Positions 33,607-42,445 of a DNA stretch of 64,000 nt are shown here, piece after piece. A program made the translations under genes and the position numbers. The notes below the pieces were generated by a model. The model was given only the letters and a program-made list of their open reading frames with translations, searched no databases and had not been told where the DNA came from. The DNA is from Paenibacillus herberti (GTDB lineage: Bacteria; Bacillota; Bacilli; Paenibacillales; Paenibacillaceae), in contig NZ_NMUQ01000001.1 in the NCBI RefSeq assembly GCF_002233675.1, positions 65,021 through 129,020 of the forward strand, given 5' to 3'. Position 1 is the first letter of the stretch. Every line of letters starts with the position of its first letter.

Positions 33607-34761
33607 TTATTCGCCTCCAGCCGTTACCGGCTTTGCTGTTCGCATCAAAAAGGAACCGTAATGGAAGATGCGCTCCAGCGATTTCTTGCGGATATGAGGC
33701 TCATCAAACTTCATCGGTTTGGCATTAGCCTCGAAAAACCAAAGATTTCCCTTTTCGTCCACTCCGAGATCCATTGACATCTCGCCATAGATGCGACCGC
33801 TTGCCGACTCAATCTGTTGGGCCAGTTGCATGCAGGCGAGGCGTGATTTACCGAGCAGTTCGCGGGCCTTCTCTACTCCGAATGTGTGGACTAGCAGCTT
33901 CTCTGGATCTTCGATGCTGCCGCCGCGCGGTACATGGGTCGTAATGCTTTTTGTACCCGCAACACGGGCGCCGATCCCGGTGACAGACCATTTCCCAGCC
34001 GTGTTTTTTTGCACGAGTGCGCGCAAGTCGAACTGTCTTTCCTCATAAGAGGCCAGGTCGATGCCTTGCTGGGCAATATACTCTTCGCCACCGCTCTCTC
34101 TAAGGATACGCGACCACAGCTTGCTTACCGTTGAGCAATTATAGGTGCAGCTCTTTTTCTTTTGCTGAATGCGCAGCCGATACGGGAGTGTTGTGCCCTC
34201 CATAATCCGGATCGTCATGATGCCCTTGCCAGCCTTGCCGCTAACCGGCTTCAAGTATAGATAGGGATGTTTGCTCATCATTCGGCTTAGTCCGGAGCTC
34301 GTAACCATTTTGCGCGTAGTTGGAATGTAGCGCCTTGTTGTCTGCGAGTTTTTGAGCCACTCGAACAGTTCCCACTTGTTGAAGAAGGAGGGATTAAACA
34401 CACCTTTGACGCGCGGGCTCTCCAGTAGCTGACTCAGCTTGCGTTGGACTTTCGGCTGCAGTTCATCCTCCCGCAGAGGGATCCGGTTGTAGACGAGATC
34501 GGGGAAAGGGTAAAGACCACTTTCCCATTCATCGGTCTCTTCATTCAGAGAGAAGCCGTAAAGCATAGGGTGGGTCAGCTTCAGGCTACGCGCTGTCAAC
34601 ACGTACACGACAAACCCTTTTTCCCTGCCAGTACGGATCAAGTCCTCAAAATTGGCCCGGTTGCCGCGGAAGCCAAGCTTGGGTGCAGCCATCGTCAGGA
34701 TGGCCATAACAGGCCGCTTGCCGGATAAATCCGCGTAACCGGTGGGCTGCTCATGATCCAT
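33607..34761 (-). CDS. YheC/YheD-family ATP-grasp protein (paralogue 2, short form)
   Basis: This 384-residue protein has the same fold as its neighbours without the N-terminal beta domain: 'PVMAILTMAAPKLGF', 'PDLVYNRIP', 'FNPSFFNKWELFEWL', the nucleotide-binding 'PYLYLKPVSGKAGKGIMTI', 'EEYIAQQGIDL', 'FDLRALVQKN' and 'GNLWFFEANAKPMKFD' with the metal-binding Glu and Asn. Its start codon shares one base with the stop of the upstream paralogue (TAATG), so translation is coupled. The C-terminal KP-x-x-F-x-x-P end is shared with the other copies. Function is taken only from the family: ATP-dependent ligation of a carboxylate to an amine or thiol is expected, substrate unknown. Confidence 0.9.
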   Translation of the reverse strand: MDHEQPTGYADLSGKRPVMAILTMAAPKLGFRGNRANFEDLIRTGREKGFVVYVLTARSLKLTHPMLYGFSLNEETDEWESGLYPFPDLVYNRIPLREDELQPKVQRKLSQLLESPRVKGVFNPSFFNKWELFEWLKNSQTTRRYIPTTRKMVTSSGLSRMMSKHPYLYLKPVSGKAGKGIMTIRIMEGTTLPYRLRIQQKKKSCTYNCSTVSKLWSRILRESGGEEYIAQQGIDLASYEERQFDLRALVQKNTAGKWSVTGIGARVAGTKSITTHVPRGGSIEDPEKLLVHTFGVEKARELLGKSRLACMQLAQQIESASGRIYGEMSMDLGVDEKGNLWFFEANAKPMKFDEPHIRKKSLERIFHYGSFLMRTAKPVTAGGE

Positions 34762-36131
34762 TAGCTATCCCTCCCCCGGAAGTGGCTCAGGTACAAGCAA
34801 TGTTCCAGGATGTACTCAAGCGACGCGCGTCCCTCCGTTTTCAAGGCAGGATGTTTGAAGATAGAGCGTCCCGGCTTAGCATTGGCTTCGAACATCCACA
34901 CATCGCCATCCTTGTCGATGCCAAGATCCAGACCGAGCTCGCCAAGCCGATGCGGGTAATTGCGTTCAATCGCCTCCGACATCTTCACCGCGACTCGTTT
35001 GGCCTTCTCCAGCACCTCGTCGGCTTGGGTGCCGAATGTGCGCGAGAGCGCGCTGCCTGGGGTCATGAGCGAGCCGCCATTTTTGATATGCGTGGTGACG
35101 CTGCCCTTGCCGGCCTTTTTAGCTCCGATTCCTGCTGTCACCCATTCGTTCTGGCCGTTCTTGTGCATATGGAACCGAAAATCCAGCGGGCATCCATCAA
35201 TCTCGACGAGCCGGATGCCCTGCTGTACGACATAGCTCTCGAAGGAGCTGCCATGCCTAGCATGCAGGATGCGCATGAGTTCTTCAAAGTTACCGAAGCG
35301 CAGCAGCACGTTTTTGCCGCCGTTGCGATAGCGGGCGAAATACCCCTTTTTCGGGTGGTAGGTCAAACGATAGATTCCCGCGCCGAGACTGCCGCCACTT
35401 GGCTTGAAGTAGACAAAGTGGTGTTTCTCCAGCAATTCGCGAATCTTTTCGTCGCTCGGACCGGAAATGGATTCCGGGAGGTGGCGAAGTGCTTCCACAT
35501 CCTTGTCGAGCAGTTTGTAGACATCGGCTTTATTGAAAAAGCTCCAATTAAAGAAAGGAATGCCCTTGCGTACAAAGCGCTCGCGCAGTGAGCTGATCTG
35601 GGACCCGGTCTCTGCCTTGCGGCTCGGCAGCCGGTTGTAGACAACGTCGGGCAGCGGCACCGTTTTCCGGTACCAGGAGCCATCGGGATTCAGAAAATAG
35701 CCATTCACCGTTTCATCCAACCAGTTAATGTCGCGAGGGGTGAAGCCAAAAAAGTAGGCCTTGTTATCTCCGAGTTGAATCAGTTCCTTAATGAAGCTGG
35801 TCCGGGTGCCGAAGGGCAGAGAGGGGCTGACGTAGCCGTCGCTAAGAATGCCGACCAGAGGTCCGAGTTGCACCTCATCTTCTGTGGAGTGAAGCATGAA
35901 CACATTGCCTGACTTTGGGATGCGGATTTTCTCACGTAGCGTGGCGCTCAAGAAGACATGGTTGCCTTCGCGGTTGACTGCCTTCACCGGCGCTGTGATC
36001 GTCTCGCGGCCCAGCTTGATTTGTAGCTTCTTTTTCTCCGACAGCTTCAGTGATCGGTACAGCGACCCGGATAAATATACGATGCGATCGCTCTTATCCG
36101 AGAAATGCACGTTGCACAAAGTAAGACTCAT
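34761..36131 (-). CDS. YheC/YheD-family ATP-grasp protein (paralogue 3, long form)
   Basis: This 456-residue protein has an extra N-terminal domain of about 100 residues (beta-rich, 'LYRSLKLSEKKKLQIKLGRE') before the ATP-grasp part. The latter starts at 'LGPLVGILSDGYVSPSLPFG' and shows 'PDVVYNRLPSRKAE', 'FFNWSFFNKADVYKLL', 'FVYFKPSGGSLGAGIYRL', 'SYVVQQGIRL', 'DFRFHMHKN' and 'GDVWMFEANAKPGRSIF'. AGGAGG lies 6 bases before the ATG. The N-terminal domain resembles that of paralogue 5, so these two form one subgroup. It is separated by 72 bp from paralogue 4 upstream and overlaps paralogue 2 downstream by one base. Confidence 0.9.
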   Translation of the reverse strand: MSLTLCNVHFSDKSDRIVYLSGSLYRSLKLSEKKKLQIKLGRETITAPVKAVNREGNHVFLSATLREKIRIPKSGNVFMLHSTEDEVQLGPLVGILSDGYVSPSLPFGTRTSFIKELIQLGDNKAYFFGFTPRDINWLDETVNGYFLNPDGSWYRKTVPLPDVVYNRLPSRKAETGSQISSLRERFVRKGIPFFNWSFFNKADVYKLLDKDVEALRHLPESISGPSDEKIRELLEKHHFVYFKPSGGSLGAGIYRLTYHPKKGYFARYRNGGKNVLLRFGNFEELMRILHARHGSSFESYVVQQGIRLVEIDGCPLDFRFHMHKNGQNEWVTAGIGAKKAGKGSVTTHIKNGGSLMTPGSALSRTFGTQADEVLEKAKRVAVKMSEAIERNYPHRLGELGLDLGIDKDGDVWMFEANAKPGRSIFKHPALKTEGRASLEYILEHCLYLSHFRGRDS

Positions 36132-36203
36132 GAGGAACCTCCTGAACGTTCTGTCGCTTGGTTGATCGATCTATATCTATAGGAATGGGCGGGCCATTTA
36201 AGC

Positions 36204-37352
36204 TCATCTAAAGGAAGCTTCCGGCGCTGTGGACGTTAGGCTTTGGCCCTCGCTGAGCAGGCGAGCGTACAGAAGTGGACGCTCTACTGCCATTTGGGCG
36301 ATGCCTCCGGGAAAGGCGGCGAACGCATCTCGACCGGGCCGGGAGTTCATTTCCAGCAGCCAAAGACGGCCGTCCGGGGTGACGCCGAAGTCAAGGCCCA
36401 GCTCTGCAAAACGTCCAAAGGCGCTTTCTGCGGCATCTGCGGTCGACAGCGCCAGACGGTCGATGTCCCCTGCGCATTGCTCGGCAGCTTTGTGGCCGAG
36501 CAGCAGGACGAGGCCGTCCCGTGCTGGCAGCGCCTCGCCTCCGCCATGCAGGTTGGAGGCGATGCCGCCGGGTCTGCCGCGTCGCATCGCTGTGCCGGTG
36601 AGCCGCCAACGGCCGCGGCCGTCTTTCTGCACGAGCGCCCGGATATCGAATGGGCGTCCCTGGCGATCACATAGCGGCAACTGTGGCTGGATAAGGTAAC
36701 GTTTGCTGCCAACGATCCGGGTGATAAGCTCTGCTGCAGCATTCAGATCCGGCTGTTCACTGCGCAGCGGGCGACCATCGTTGCCTCGTCCGCGCACTAG
36801 CCAGCCGCTGTCTTGTGGAGCGGCGGCAATGACGCCGCGTCCCTTCATACCTCCGTCCGGCTTAAGGAAAACGGAGCCCCAGCGGCTCGCCGCTTCTTTT
36901 AAGGTGTCCGCGCCGCTTAGCAGCAGCGTGGGAGGCGCCAGCGCGGCCAGCTCTGGACTGCTGCGTCGTAGAGCCTCGTACTGGGAGTTCTTTCCTGGCA
37001 TCCAGCCATTCAGCAGCACATGGGGGCGAAGCGTATTGAGGCGGCGAAGCAGCTCGGCATGACCTCGACGTCCTGCGGCAGCGAGAGGTCCGCAGCGGTC
37101 ATAGATGACGGAGGGAAGCGGAACAACTCGCTCTAACCACTCGCCGCCTTCTCTCACATAACCGGTCAGACTGCCGGATTCCAGGCCAAAGCCTTCCAGC
37201 CGGAACACATAAAGCGACAGGCGAAGCTCCTCCGCCCGCTGTGCCAGCGCAGAGAGGAACCCATCCTCGGGCAGTCTCAGGCGACCGTTTGACGAATTTA
37301 GTTTCGGCGCGCCTCCGATCATAACTCCGATTCCGCCAGCCGACCGCTTCAT
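36204..37352 (-). CDS. YheC/YheD-family ATP-grasp protein (paralogue 4, short form)
   Basis: This 382-residue protein is the most divergent and GC-rich of the five. It keeps the main marks: 'GVMIGGAPKLN', 'PSVIYDRCGPL', 'LLNGWMPGKNSQYEAL', the lysine strand 'SVFLKPDGGMKGRGVIAA', 'RYLIQPQLPL', 'FDIRALVQKDGRG' and 'GRLWLLEMNSRPGRDAF'. The Q-Q-G-I of the others is IQPQL here. It lacks the N-terminal beta domain. It is 34 bp downstream of paralogue 5. The region from 36132 to 36203 has no separate promoter that I can identify, so the cluster probably forms one transcript from about 38.8 kb to 31.2 kb. Confidence 0.88.
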   Translation of the reverse strand: MKRSAGGIGVMIGGAPKLNSSNGRLRLPEDGFLSALAQRAEELRLSLYVFRLEGFGLESGSLTGYVREGGEWLERVVPLPSVIYDRCGPLAAAGRRGHAELLRRLNTLRPHVLLNGWMPGKNSQYEALRRSSPELAALAPPTLLLSGADTLKEAASRWGSVFLKPDGGMKGRGVIAAAPQDSGWLVRGRGNDGRPLRSEQPDLNAAAELITRIVGSKRYLIQPQLPLCDRQGRPFDIRALVQKDGRGRWRLTGTAMRRGRPGGIASNLHGGGEALPARDGLVLLLGHKAAEQCAGDIDRLALSTADAAESAFGRFAELGLDFGVTPDGRLWLLEMNSRPGRDAFAAFPGGIAQMAVERPLLYARLLSEGQSLTSTAPEASFR

Positions 37353-37386
37353 GCCGCCGCCCCCTATAATAATGATATTGGTGCTA

Positions 37387-38754
37387 CTAAAAACCGGCCA
37401 GGTAGCTGGAGTATTGAATCATATTTCGTACGGATGGTCGGATCTTGTTCTCATTCAGCGGCGTGTTGTCGTTCTTCGATGGCTTGGAGTTTACTTCAAG
37501 CAGCCATACTCTACCTCCAATATCCATTGCCAGGTCGATGCCCAGCTCGCCAAAATGGGCGGGTATCCGCTCCTCGATCCCCTTGGCGATGTCCAAAGCA
37601 GCCCTCTCCAGCTTGCTGTTCGCACTAGCTTTAAACCCGGGAACCAGGTTGCTTCGGCCTACTGCATCCGACACCCTGCTGAGCGTACCGCCTCGTGCGA
37701 GATTAGACACAAAGTGGTTGCTGCCTGCGGTACGGGCTACAATTGAGGTGATCGCCCAGGCCCCGGTTTTGTTCCGCTGCACGAGCGCTCGGAAGTCGAC
37801 CGGTCGCTTGCCTATGTCGATCAGTGTTAGCCCCTGCTGGAGTTGATAGCGGACTACTTTCATCTTGCCGCTGAGCGAGCTATAGAACTTAGCCAGGCTT
37901 GGATAGTTCTTGTTCTGGATGCCATCGGATGCCGTGTAGGTGGCAAGGACGGTCTCGTCTTCCAAACGGCTCACCTTGATGATGCCTTTGCCGAGGCTAC
38001 CGCGTACCGGCTTGAGAAAAACGGTGGCATGCCGTGCGGCGATACCTTTTAAGTCGGTGTAGCTTTGGAGCAGCCGGGATTCCGGGAGGTACTTGGTCAG
38101 CGAGGTGTCCTTGGACAGAGCATCGAATACTTCGTGTTTATCAAGAAATTTTTCGTTGAACACTTGCGTGCCGTAGCGTGACTTGGCTTCCTTGAACAAT
38201 TGCTGCACCGAAGACTGGTTCTCCAGCTTGCGTGCAGTGAGCCGGTTGTTCACGACATCTGGCATCGGCATACTGGCTTTATGCCAGCCTTCGGTGTCGT
38301 TAACCCAGCCTTCCAGCCTTGGACCGGGTCCTGCCGCATCGGGAGTGAAAAAGTACACATAAGCCCCTTGGGCGGCGCATGCGTCGACCAGCTCTTGACA
38401 GAACATCGTAATGGAGCCAAACGGGCGCTCCGGCTGCTGCGGATAGTCGCGGCTGACCAGTACTCCGATCAGCGGCCCGAGCGACAGCGTCTGAGTGCTT
38501 TGGCGATACTGGATGCGCAGCGTTGCGCCTCCTGTGATGCCCATGCCCCGGGCCAATGCCGGGCTGATGCGCATCATGCTGCTCTTGCCGCCGGATACGA
38601 TCTGGACCGTGGAGCGGTAAGAGCCGAACCTCAAGGTAAGAGTGGAGCCAAGTGGAATTTTGTGAAACTTGGCATAAGCGTCGCCTAGCATGATTGAATC
38701 GTCGGCTCCGTGGCTTCCTTGGGACACCTGGACGGCGATTTTGGATTTGAGCAT
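37387..38754 (-). CDS. YheC/YheD-family ATP-grasp protein (paralogue 5, long form, first gene of the cluster)
   Basis: This 455-residue protein has the N-terminal beta domain (about residues 1-100, 'IPLGSTLTLRFGSYRSTVQI') followed by ATP-grasp: 'LGPLIGVLVSRDYPQQPERP', 'PDVVNNRLTARKLE', 'FNEKFLDKHEVFDAL', 'TVFLKPVRGSLGKGIIKV', 'YQLQQGLTLIDI', 'DFRALVQRNKTGAW' and 'GRVWLLEVNSKPSKND'. I start it at the ATG at 38754, since AAGGAG lies 8 bases upstream; 27 further open codons upstream have no support. It is the promoter-proximal gene of the cluster and is divergent from yheA, the same neighbourhood as in Bacillus (yheA, yheB, yheC, yheD). Confidence 0.9.
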   Translation of the reverse strand: MLKSKIAVQVSQGSHGADDSIMLGDAYAKFHKIPLGSTLTLRFGSYRSTVQIVSGGKSSMMRISPALARGMGITGGATLRIQYRQSTQTLSLGPLIGVLVSRDYPQQPERPFGSITMFCQELVDACAAQGAYVYFFTPDAAGPGPRLEGWVNDTEGWHKASMPMPDVVNNRLTARKLENQSSVQQLFKEAKSRYGTQVFNEKFLDKHEVFDALSKDTSLTKYLPESRLLQSYTDLKGIAARHATVFLKPVRGSLGKGIIKVSRLEDETVLATYTASDGIQNKNYPSLAKFYSSLSGKMKVVRYQLQQGLTLIDIGKRPVDFRALVQRNKTGAWAITSIVARTAGSNHFVSNLARGGTLSRVSDAVGRSNLVPGFKASANSKLERAALDIAKGIEERIPAHFGELGIDLAMDIGGRVWLLEVNSKPSKNDNTPLNENKIRPSVRNMIQYSSYLAGF

Positions 38755-38925
38755 CGGAGAATCTCCTTCCAGAGCGAAGGGTAAAGCATGGCAGGTAAGG
38801 TACGTGGAACGAATTAGTTCATCATATGAGGACATCTACCCTATGGTTCTGGGCGCAGCGTAAGAAGGACGGGACGCTTTGTACTTGTGCCTAAATGAAG
38901 ACGGACTGGAATCCATGCCGTTTTT

Positions 38926-38955
38926 TTGCTTGGCGGGCTGGGCGGGTGTTATGAT
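38926..38955 (+). promoter_or_regulatory. Probable sigma-A promoter of yheA
   Basis: TTGCTT (38926-38931) and TATGAT (38950-38955) are separated by 18 bp, 30 bp ahead of the yheA start codon and with its ribosome site GGGAGATG in between. Confidence 0.6.
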
Positions 38956-38984
38956 GGGCAGAGTAGAACAAGGGAGATGAAGCC

Positions 38985-39323
38985 ATGAACGTATATGACA
39001 AAGCTTACGAATTGGCCAAAGCTCTGGAGGAAAGTCATGAGGCGAAGGATGTTCGCGCGGCAAGGGCTGCCGCAGACGCCGACCCTGATGCCCGCCGGAT
39101 GCTGTTTGATTTTCAGAAGCAGCAGGTAGACCTGCAGCAGCGCATGATGTCCGGTGAGGAGCCATCTGCTGAAGAACTCGAAAGCCTCAACCGGCTGTAC
39201 GAAGTGCTCAGCATGAACCCGCTTGTGCAGCGTTATTTTGAAGCCGAGAAGCGGTTGTCGGTCGTAATTGAGGACGTGAATCGCATTATCGGCAACTCCT
39301 TGTCAGCGCTCTTGCTTTCCTAA
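38985..39323 (+). CDS. yheA: YlbF/YmcA family protein YheA
   Basis: This 112-residue, largely helical protein belongs to the YlbF/YmcA family. The pattern 'YDKAYELAKALEESHE', 'DARRMLFDFQKQQVDLQQRM' and 'LNRLYEVLSMNPLVQRYFEAE' followed by 'DVNRIIG' matches YheA of Bacillus. Relatives YlbF and YmcA act with YaaT in RNA processing and in Spo0A activation; the role of YheA itself is not settled. A GGGAGATGAAGCC site precedes the ATG. It is divergent from the YheC/YheD cluster, the same neighbours as in Bacillus, which supports both calls. Confidence 0.9.
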   Translation: MNVYDKAYELAKALEESHEAKDVRAARAAADADPDARRMLFDFQKQQVDLQQRMMSGEEPSAEELESLNRLYEVLSMNPLVQRYFEAEKRLSVVIEDVNRIIGNSLSALLLS

Positions 39324-39406
39324 AAGCTCCACCCCCGGCATGTTTGTCCCTCTCCTTGCATAGGATGGTAGAGACAAGCCAACCGGCTAAGGGGAGGAAT
39401 TCGGGA

Positions 39407-39685
39407 ATGAGATCGGGAAAGTGGAAGCACGGCATCTATATGCTTGCCGCGCTTGGCATGCTGGCGTACGCGCTGCCGAGGCTGGAGCTCGGCAGTGCTT
39501 GGACGGCAGCCACTGTGTTCGGCGTATTATGGTCGGCGCTTGCGCTGCTGGTCATTGCAGCAAATTTACGCGTGCTGATCAGCGACAGGGAGCGAGAGCG
39601 CAAGCGGGTGTCCGCCATCCGCAGGCAGCAAGCTTATCAGACCGGCAAGCGGCTGGAGCACCGGCAGACGAGGCAGTCCCGCTGA
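39407..39685 (+). CDS. Small two-helix membrane protein, function unknown
   Basis: This 92-residue protein has two membrane helices (about residues 7-24 and 30-53) followed by a strongly basic tail ending RQTRQSR, so both ends should be cytoplasmic. I do not recognise the family; similar short proteins follow yheA in related genomes. The ATG at 39407 has GGGGAGG 8 bases upstream; the longer open frame from 39344 is not supported by a ribosome site. A bidirectional terminator lies 68 bp downstream. Confidence 0.65.
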   Translation: MRSGKWKHGIYMLAALGMLAYALPRLELGSAWTAATVFGVLWSALALLVIAANLRVLISDRERERKRVSAIRRQQAYQTGKRLEHRQTRQSR

Positions 39686-39752
39686 GTAGCTGCTTGCGAG
39701 GTGCGTTTGAGTGCCGACAGCACGCTAGGTACGAATTTAGCTCCCTCATCTA

Positions 39753-39806
39753 AAAAAGGACCATCCAAGCGGTAGCCACAAGGCTCCCGACGGGATGGTC
39801 CTTCTT
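39753..39806. terminator. Bidirectional terminator
   Basis: AAGGACCATCC and GGATGGTCCTT form an 11-bp stem with an A run on the left and T-rich sequence on the right, between convergent genes. Confidence 0.85.
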
Positions 39807-39817
39807 AATCGTACTAG

Positions 39818-41251
39818 CTATTCGCGTCCGGCAGCAGACTCTTGGTCTGCATGCTCGTATTGTCCAGCATGCTGGATTCTGTAAGTTACCGGCGTACATG
39901 GCAGCAGCACGGACATCGCCAACAGGCCGTCTTCCATAGCGGCAGAGACGTGACCCCGGTAGTAATGAGCCCTTTCCTGCACTACGGCCAGGCCCAGTCC
40001 GCTGTGGCCGTCTTTTTTTGTGCTGAAGCCCGGCCGGAACATGCGTCGCAGCTCTTCGCCTTTCAACTGTACTCGGCAGCGGTTCAGGACGCGAATGAGC
40101 AGCCCGTCCCCCTGCAACGAGATTTCCAGCCGCACCTCGCGTTCCTGTGCCGGCATAAATCGCGCTTCATCCATTGCATTATCGAGCAGATTGCCGATGA
40201 TTCTGACAACGTCGACACCCTTGAGCGGAGGCAGCTCGCTGGCGTCCGCCAGTGTCCCTAGCTCGTAGCTCAGCCGGATTCCCGCTACTTGCGCGACACC
40301 TTGCTTGACGCTTAATAGCGCGGCAACAGCCGGAAATGGAAGCTCTGCAAGGCGCGCAACGGTTGCGTTGACGCCGTTGATTTCGTCCATAACCTCCTGC
40401 ATGTAGGCGAGCAGGTCGTCCCTCTTGTTCATTTTGAGCATCAGATGCATCGTCTGAACCTGGTTCACGAAGTCATGCCGTTGTCCGCGGATCGTGGACA
40501 GCATATCGACCATTTCCCCAGCGAGCATCTCCTCGGAGTAAATTGAGCCTTCGCGCTTTTTGGCCTTCGCAATCAAGTTCAGCGCCATGAGCAGCACCGG
40601 TGCGGTCGAGACCAACGATAGAAGGAACAAGAGAGCGGGCAGGCTGTTTCCTTCTTGAGACGAGTTCACATACTTCGAGTAGAACAGGACGCAGAGCAAC
40701 AGCATCTGGATGAATACAATCATGAAAAAATAAAACAGAGGAGCGGTTGATGCCTTGGTCAGCAGTTCCTTCATCCGGGCTCCAGGATACCAACGTTTGC
40801 GACTCATGAACCATGCTCCAGCCGCGAACAGCAGGAATGACGGCCAACCGGCCACCATTTTGATCCAGAATGGACCTTCATAAATTTCCTTGAACTCGAA
40901 TAATGAGGTTGCAAACATTAGCGTCGCTAAATCTGAAAGAGTTACGAACAGAATCATAAACAGCTGCAGCACGAGCCGGGTCCGCAGGCGGAACATCGGG
41001 AAGAACAGCCATATTAGAAGTCCCATGGACAGTAATGAGTTCGCTACATGCACCGCCATAGGGACTTGTAGGAAGAACAAATCCGAATAAAACATCGACG
41101 TTGCCGATAACAGTATAATTCGTTTCCAGTAGGCATCAGGTCTGATGCCGATAAACAACAGGCTAAAGACGAAAAAGATTAACATTTGAGGCAAAGAGAG
41201 AAAAAAATAAACTTCAAGAAAATATAGAATGGAACTGACAACCGGTTGCAT
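39818..41251 (-). CDS. Membrane sensor histidine kinase of the GHKL/AgrC-like type, without adjacent response regulator
   Basis: This 477-residue protein has six or seven membrane helices in residues 1-230, without a recognisable extracellular sensor domain, and a cytoplasmic kinase core. The phospho-acceptor region reads 'MLSTIRGQRHDFVNQVQTMH' (HDF instead of HE, as in AgrC, CitA and SpoOB-like kinases). The ATPase part shows 'VVRIIGNLLDNAMDEA' (N box), 'IRVLNRC' where a G1 box would be expected to read D-x-G, and 'FSTKKDGHSGLGLAVVQE' (G2). The normal D-x-G is missing. No response regulator gene is in the neighbourhood. The stop is near the terminator at 39753-39806. An unknown membrane protein lies upstream on the same strand. 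Confidence 0.85.
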   Translation of the reverse strand: MQPVVSSILYFLEVYFFLSLPQMLIFFVFSLLFIGIRPDAYWKRIILLSATSMFYSDLFFLQVPMAVHVANSLLSMGLLIWLFFPMFRLRTRLVLQLFMILFVTLSDLATLMFATSLFEFKEIYEGPFWIKMVAGWPSFLLFAAGAWFMSRKRWYPGARMKELLTKASTAPLFYFFMIVFIQMLLLCVLFYSKYVNSSQEGNSLPALLFLLSLVSTAPVLLMALNLIAKAKKREGSIYSEEMLAGEMVDMLSTIRGQRHDFVNQVQTMHLMLKMNKRDDLLAYMQEVMDEINGVNATVARLAELPFPAVAALLSVKQGVAQVAGIRLSYELGTLADASELPPLKGVDVVRIIGNLLDNAMDEARFMPAQEREVRLEISLQGDGLLIRVLNRCRVQLKGEELRRMFRPGFSTKKDGHSGLGLAVVQERAHYYRGHVSAAMEDGLLAMSVLLPCTPVTYRIQHAGQYEHADQESAAGRE

Positions 41252-41392
41252 GGTAAAGCTCCTTTAGAGTCAACTCTCAAGTAATGGACGTTTGATTATG
41301 AGATTTGACTCTTACTTTACTTGGTTTTATGAAAAAAAGAAACGGGTTTCTATCGCCGAAAAATGTAAAAATTCAGCAACTGTCTAGATGGA

Positions 41393-42445
41393 TCAGTGAG
41401 CTGTGCTGTCGAGTTGCAGCTCGCTGCGGCAAGTTGTAATGAAAGCATCCGGCTCATCGACATGCAGACAGATTCGATCTAGATGCAAGATGCGTCCAAA
41501 CATTCCGGTAATTGGAATCTTTTGTGTCAGAATCAGCATGACATTGGAGTCCGTTCCGCTAGGAACAAAGGCCGAGCGCTTCTCCTCGGGGCTCAGCTCA
41601 AGGTTGCTGATGTGGGAGACGGAGAGCAGCTCATCCGGCTTAATACGACCGACCAGTTGCAGGCCATACTGAATTCGCAGCTCCTGCTGTGCAACCTGGA
41701 TTGGATACAGCCGCATGGCTCGATAGTCCGCTACCATCAACAGGATGAGATAGAGATTGCTGAGCGATGTGATCCAAGCGAGTATAGGCGAGAACTGATG
41801 TAGAAGGAAATGCAAGGCTACGCCCTCCAGCAGAAGCAGCTTGCTGAAAATTAGCACAAGCACTAGCCTCCCGGAATGACGATGGGTGCTGAAAGCAGTT
41901 GGGTCTAGTGGAGTTGGAGAGGCTTTGGTCCAGGAGAAAACAAGAGAGTAAAACACACTTAGCTCATGGGTCAGCATAGCGGAGACAAAAGTTGTGCCAA
42001 AGGCGGATTGAATGTCCTGCCGGATGGAGTCGAGTGGACTGCCAGAGTTCCCCTCTCGTCCGACATGTCGAGCACGGAGTAGAATCCGTCCGAAGCGATA
42101 TGCTTGCAGGGTGAGCAGGGCCAGCTCCAGCGGAATTATAATTTTACCAATCGGGGCGATTCCAGTACGGTCGGACGGGGGTAACATCAAGTAAACGGCG
42201 ATATAGCCCAGCAGGATCATTGGAATAGACATCGTTATGGAGCGGCGAAGGGGCCGTTTGCCCAGCAGAACGAGCAAGAGCGGCAGCACAAGCATGAAGT
42301 CAAGGGTAATTGCTGTAGACAATGCGGAGCGGTTCGGTTCGTACAGTGAGCTCTGGATAAGAATGAGATCGAATAGGATAATGGCCGAAGCTAGCAGTAG
42401 AAGAGTGATTTTTGGTGAAAATCGAGGCCAGCTGTTTCTTGGCAT
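41393..42445 (-). CDS. Polytopic membrane protein of unknown function
   Basis: This 350-residue protein has about seven hydrophobic segments in residues 1-250: helices near 14-30, 44-60, 70-90, 100-118, 155-172, 195-213 and 220-250. The C-terminal 100 residues are soluble and include 'EQELRIQYGLQLVGRIKPDEL' and 'HLDRICLHVDEP', looking like a small beta domain of the type found after membrane parts of B. subtilis YvdA- or PH-like proteins, though no firm match comes to mind. No catalytic motif is visible. It lies 141 bp upstream of the sensor kinase on the same strand and may be transcribed with it. Confidence 0.6.
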   Translation of the reverse strand: MPRNSWPRFSPKITLLLLASAIILFDLILIQSSLYEPNRSALSTAITLDFMLVLPLLLVLLGKRPLRRSITMSIPMILLGYIAVYLMLPPSDRTGIAPIGKIIIPLELALLTLQAYRFGRILLRARHVGREGNSGSPLDSIRQDIQSAFGTTFVSAMLTHELSVFYSLVFSWTKASPTPLDPTAFSTHRHSGRLVLVLIFSKLLLLEGVALHFLLHQFSPILAWITSLSNLYLILLMVADYRAMRLYPIQVAQQELRIQYGLQLVGRIKPDELLSVSHISNLELSPEEKRSAFVPSGTDSNVMLILTQKIPITGMFGRILHLDRICLHVDEPDAFITTCRSELQLDSTAH

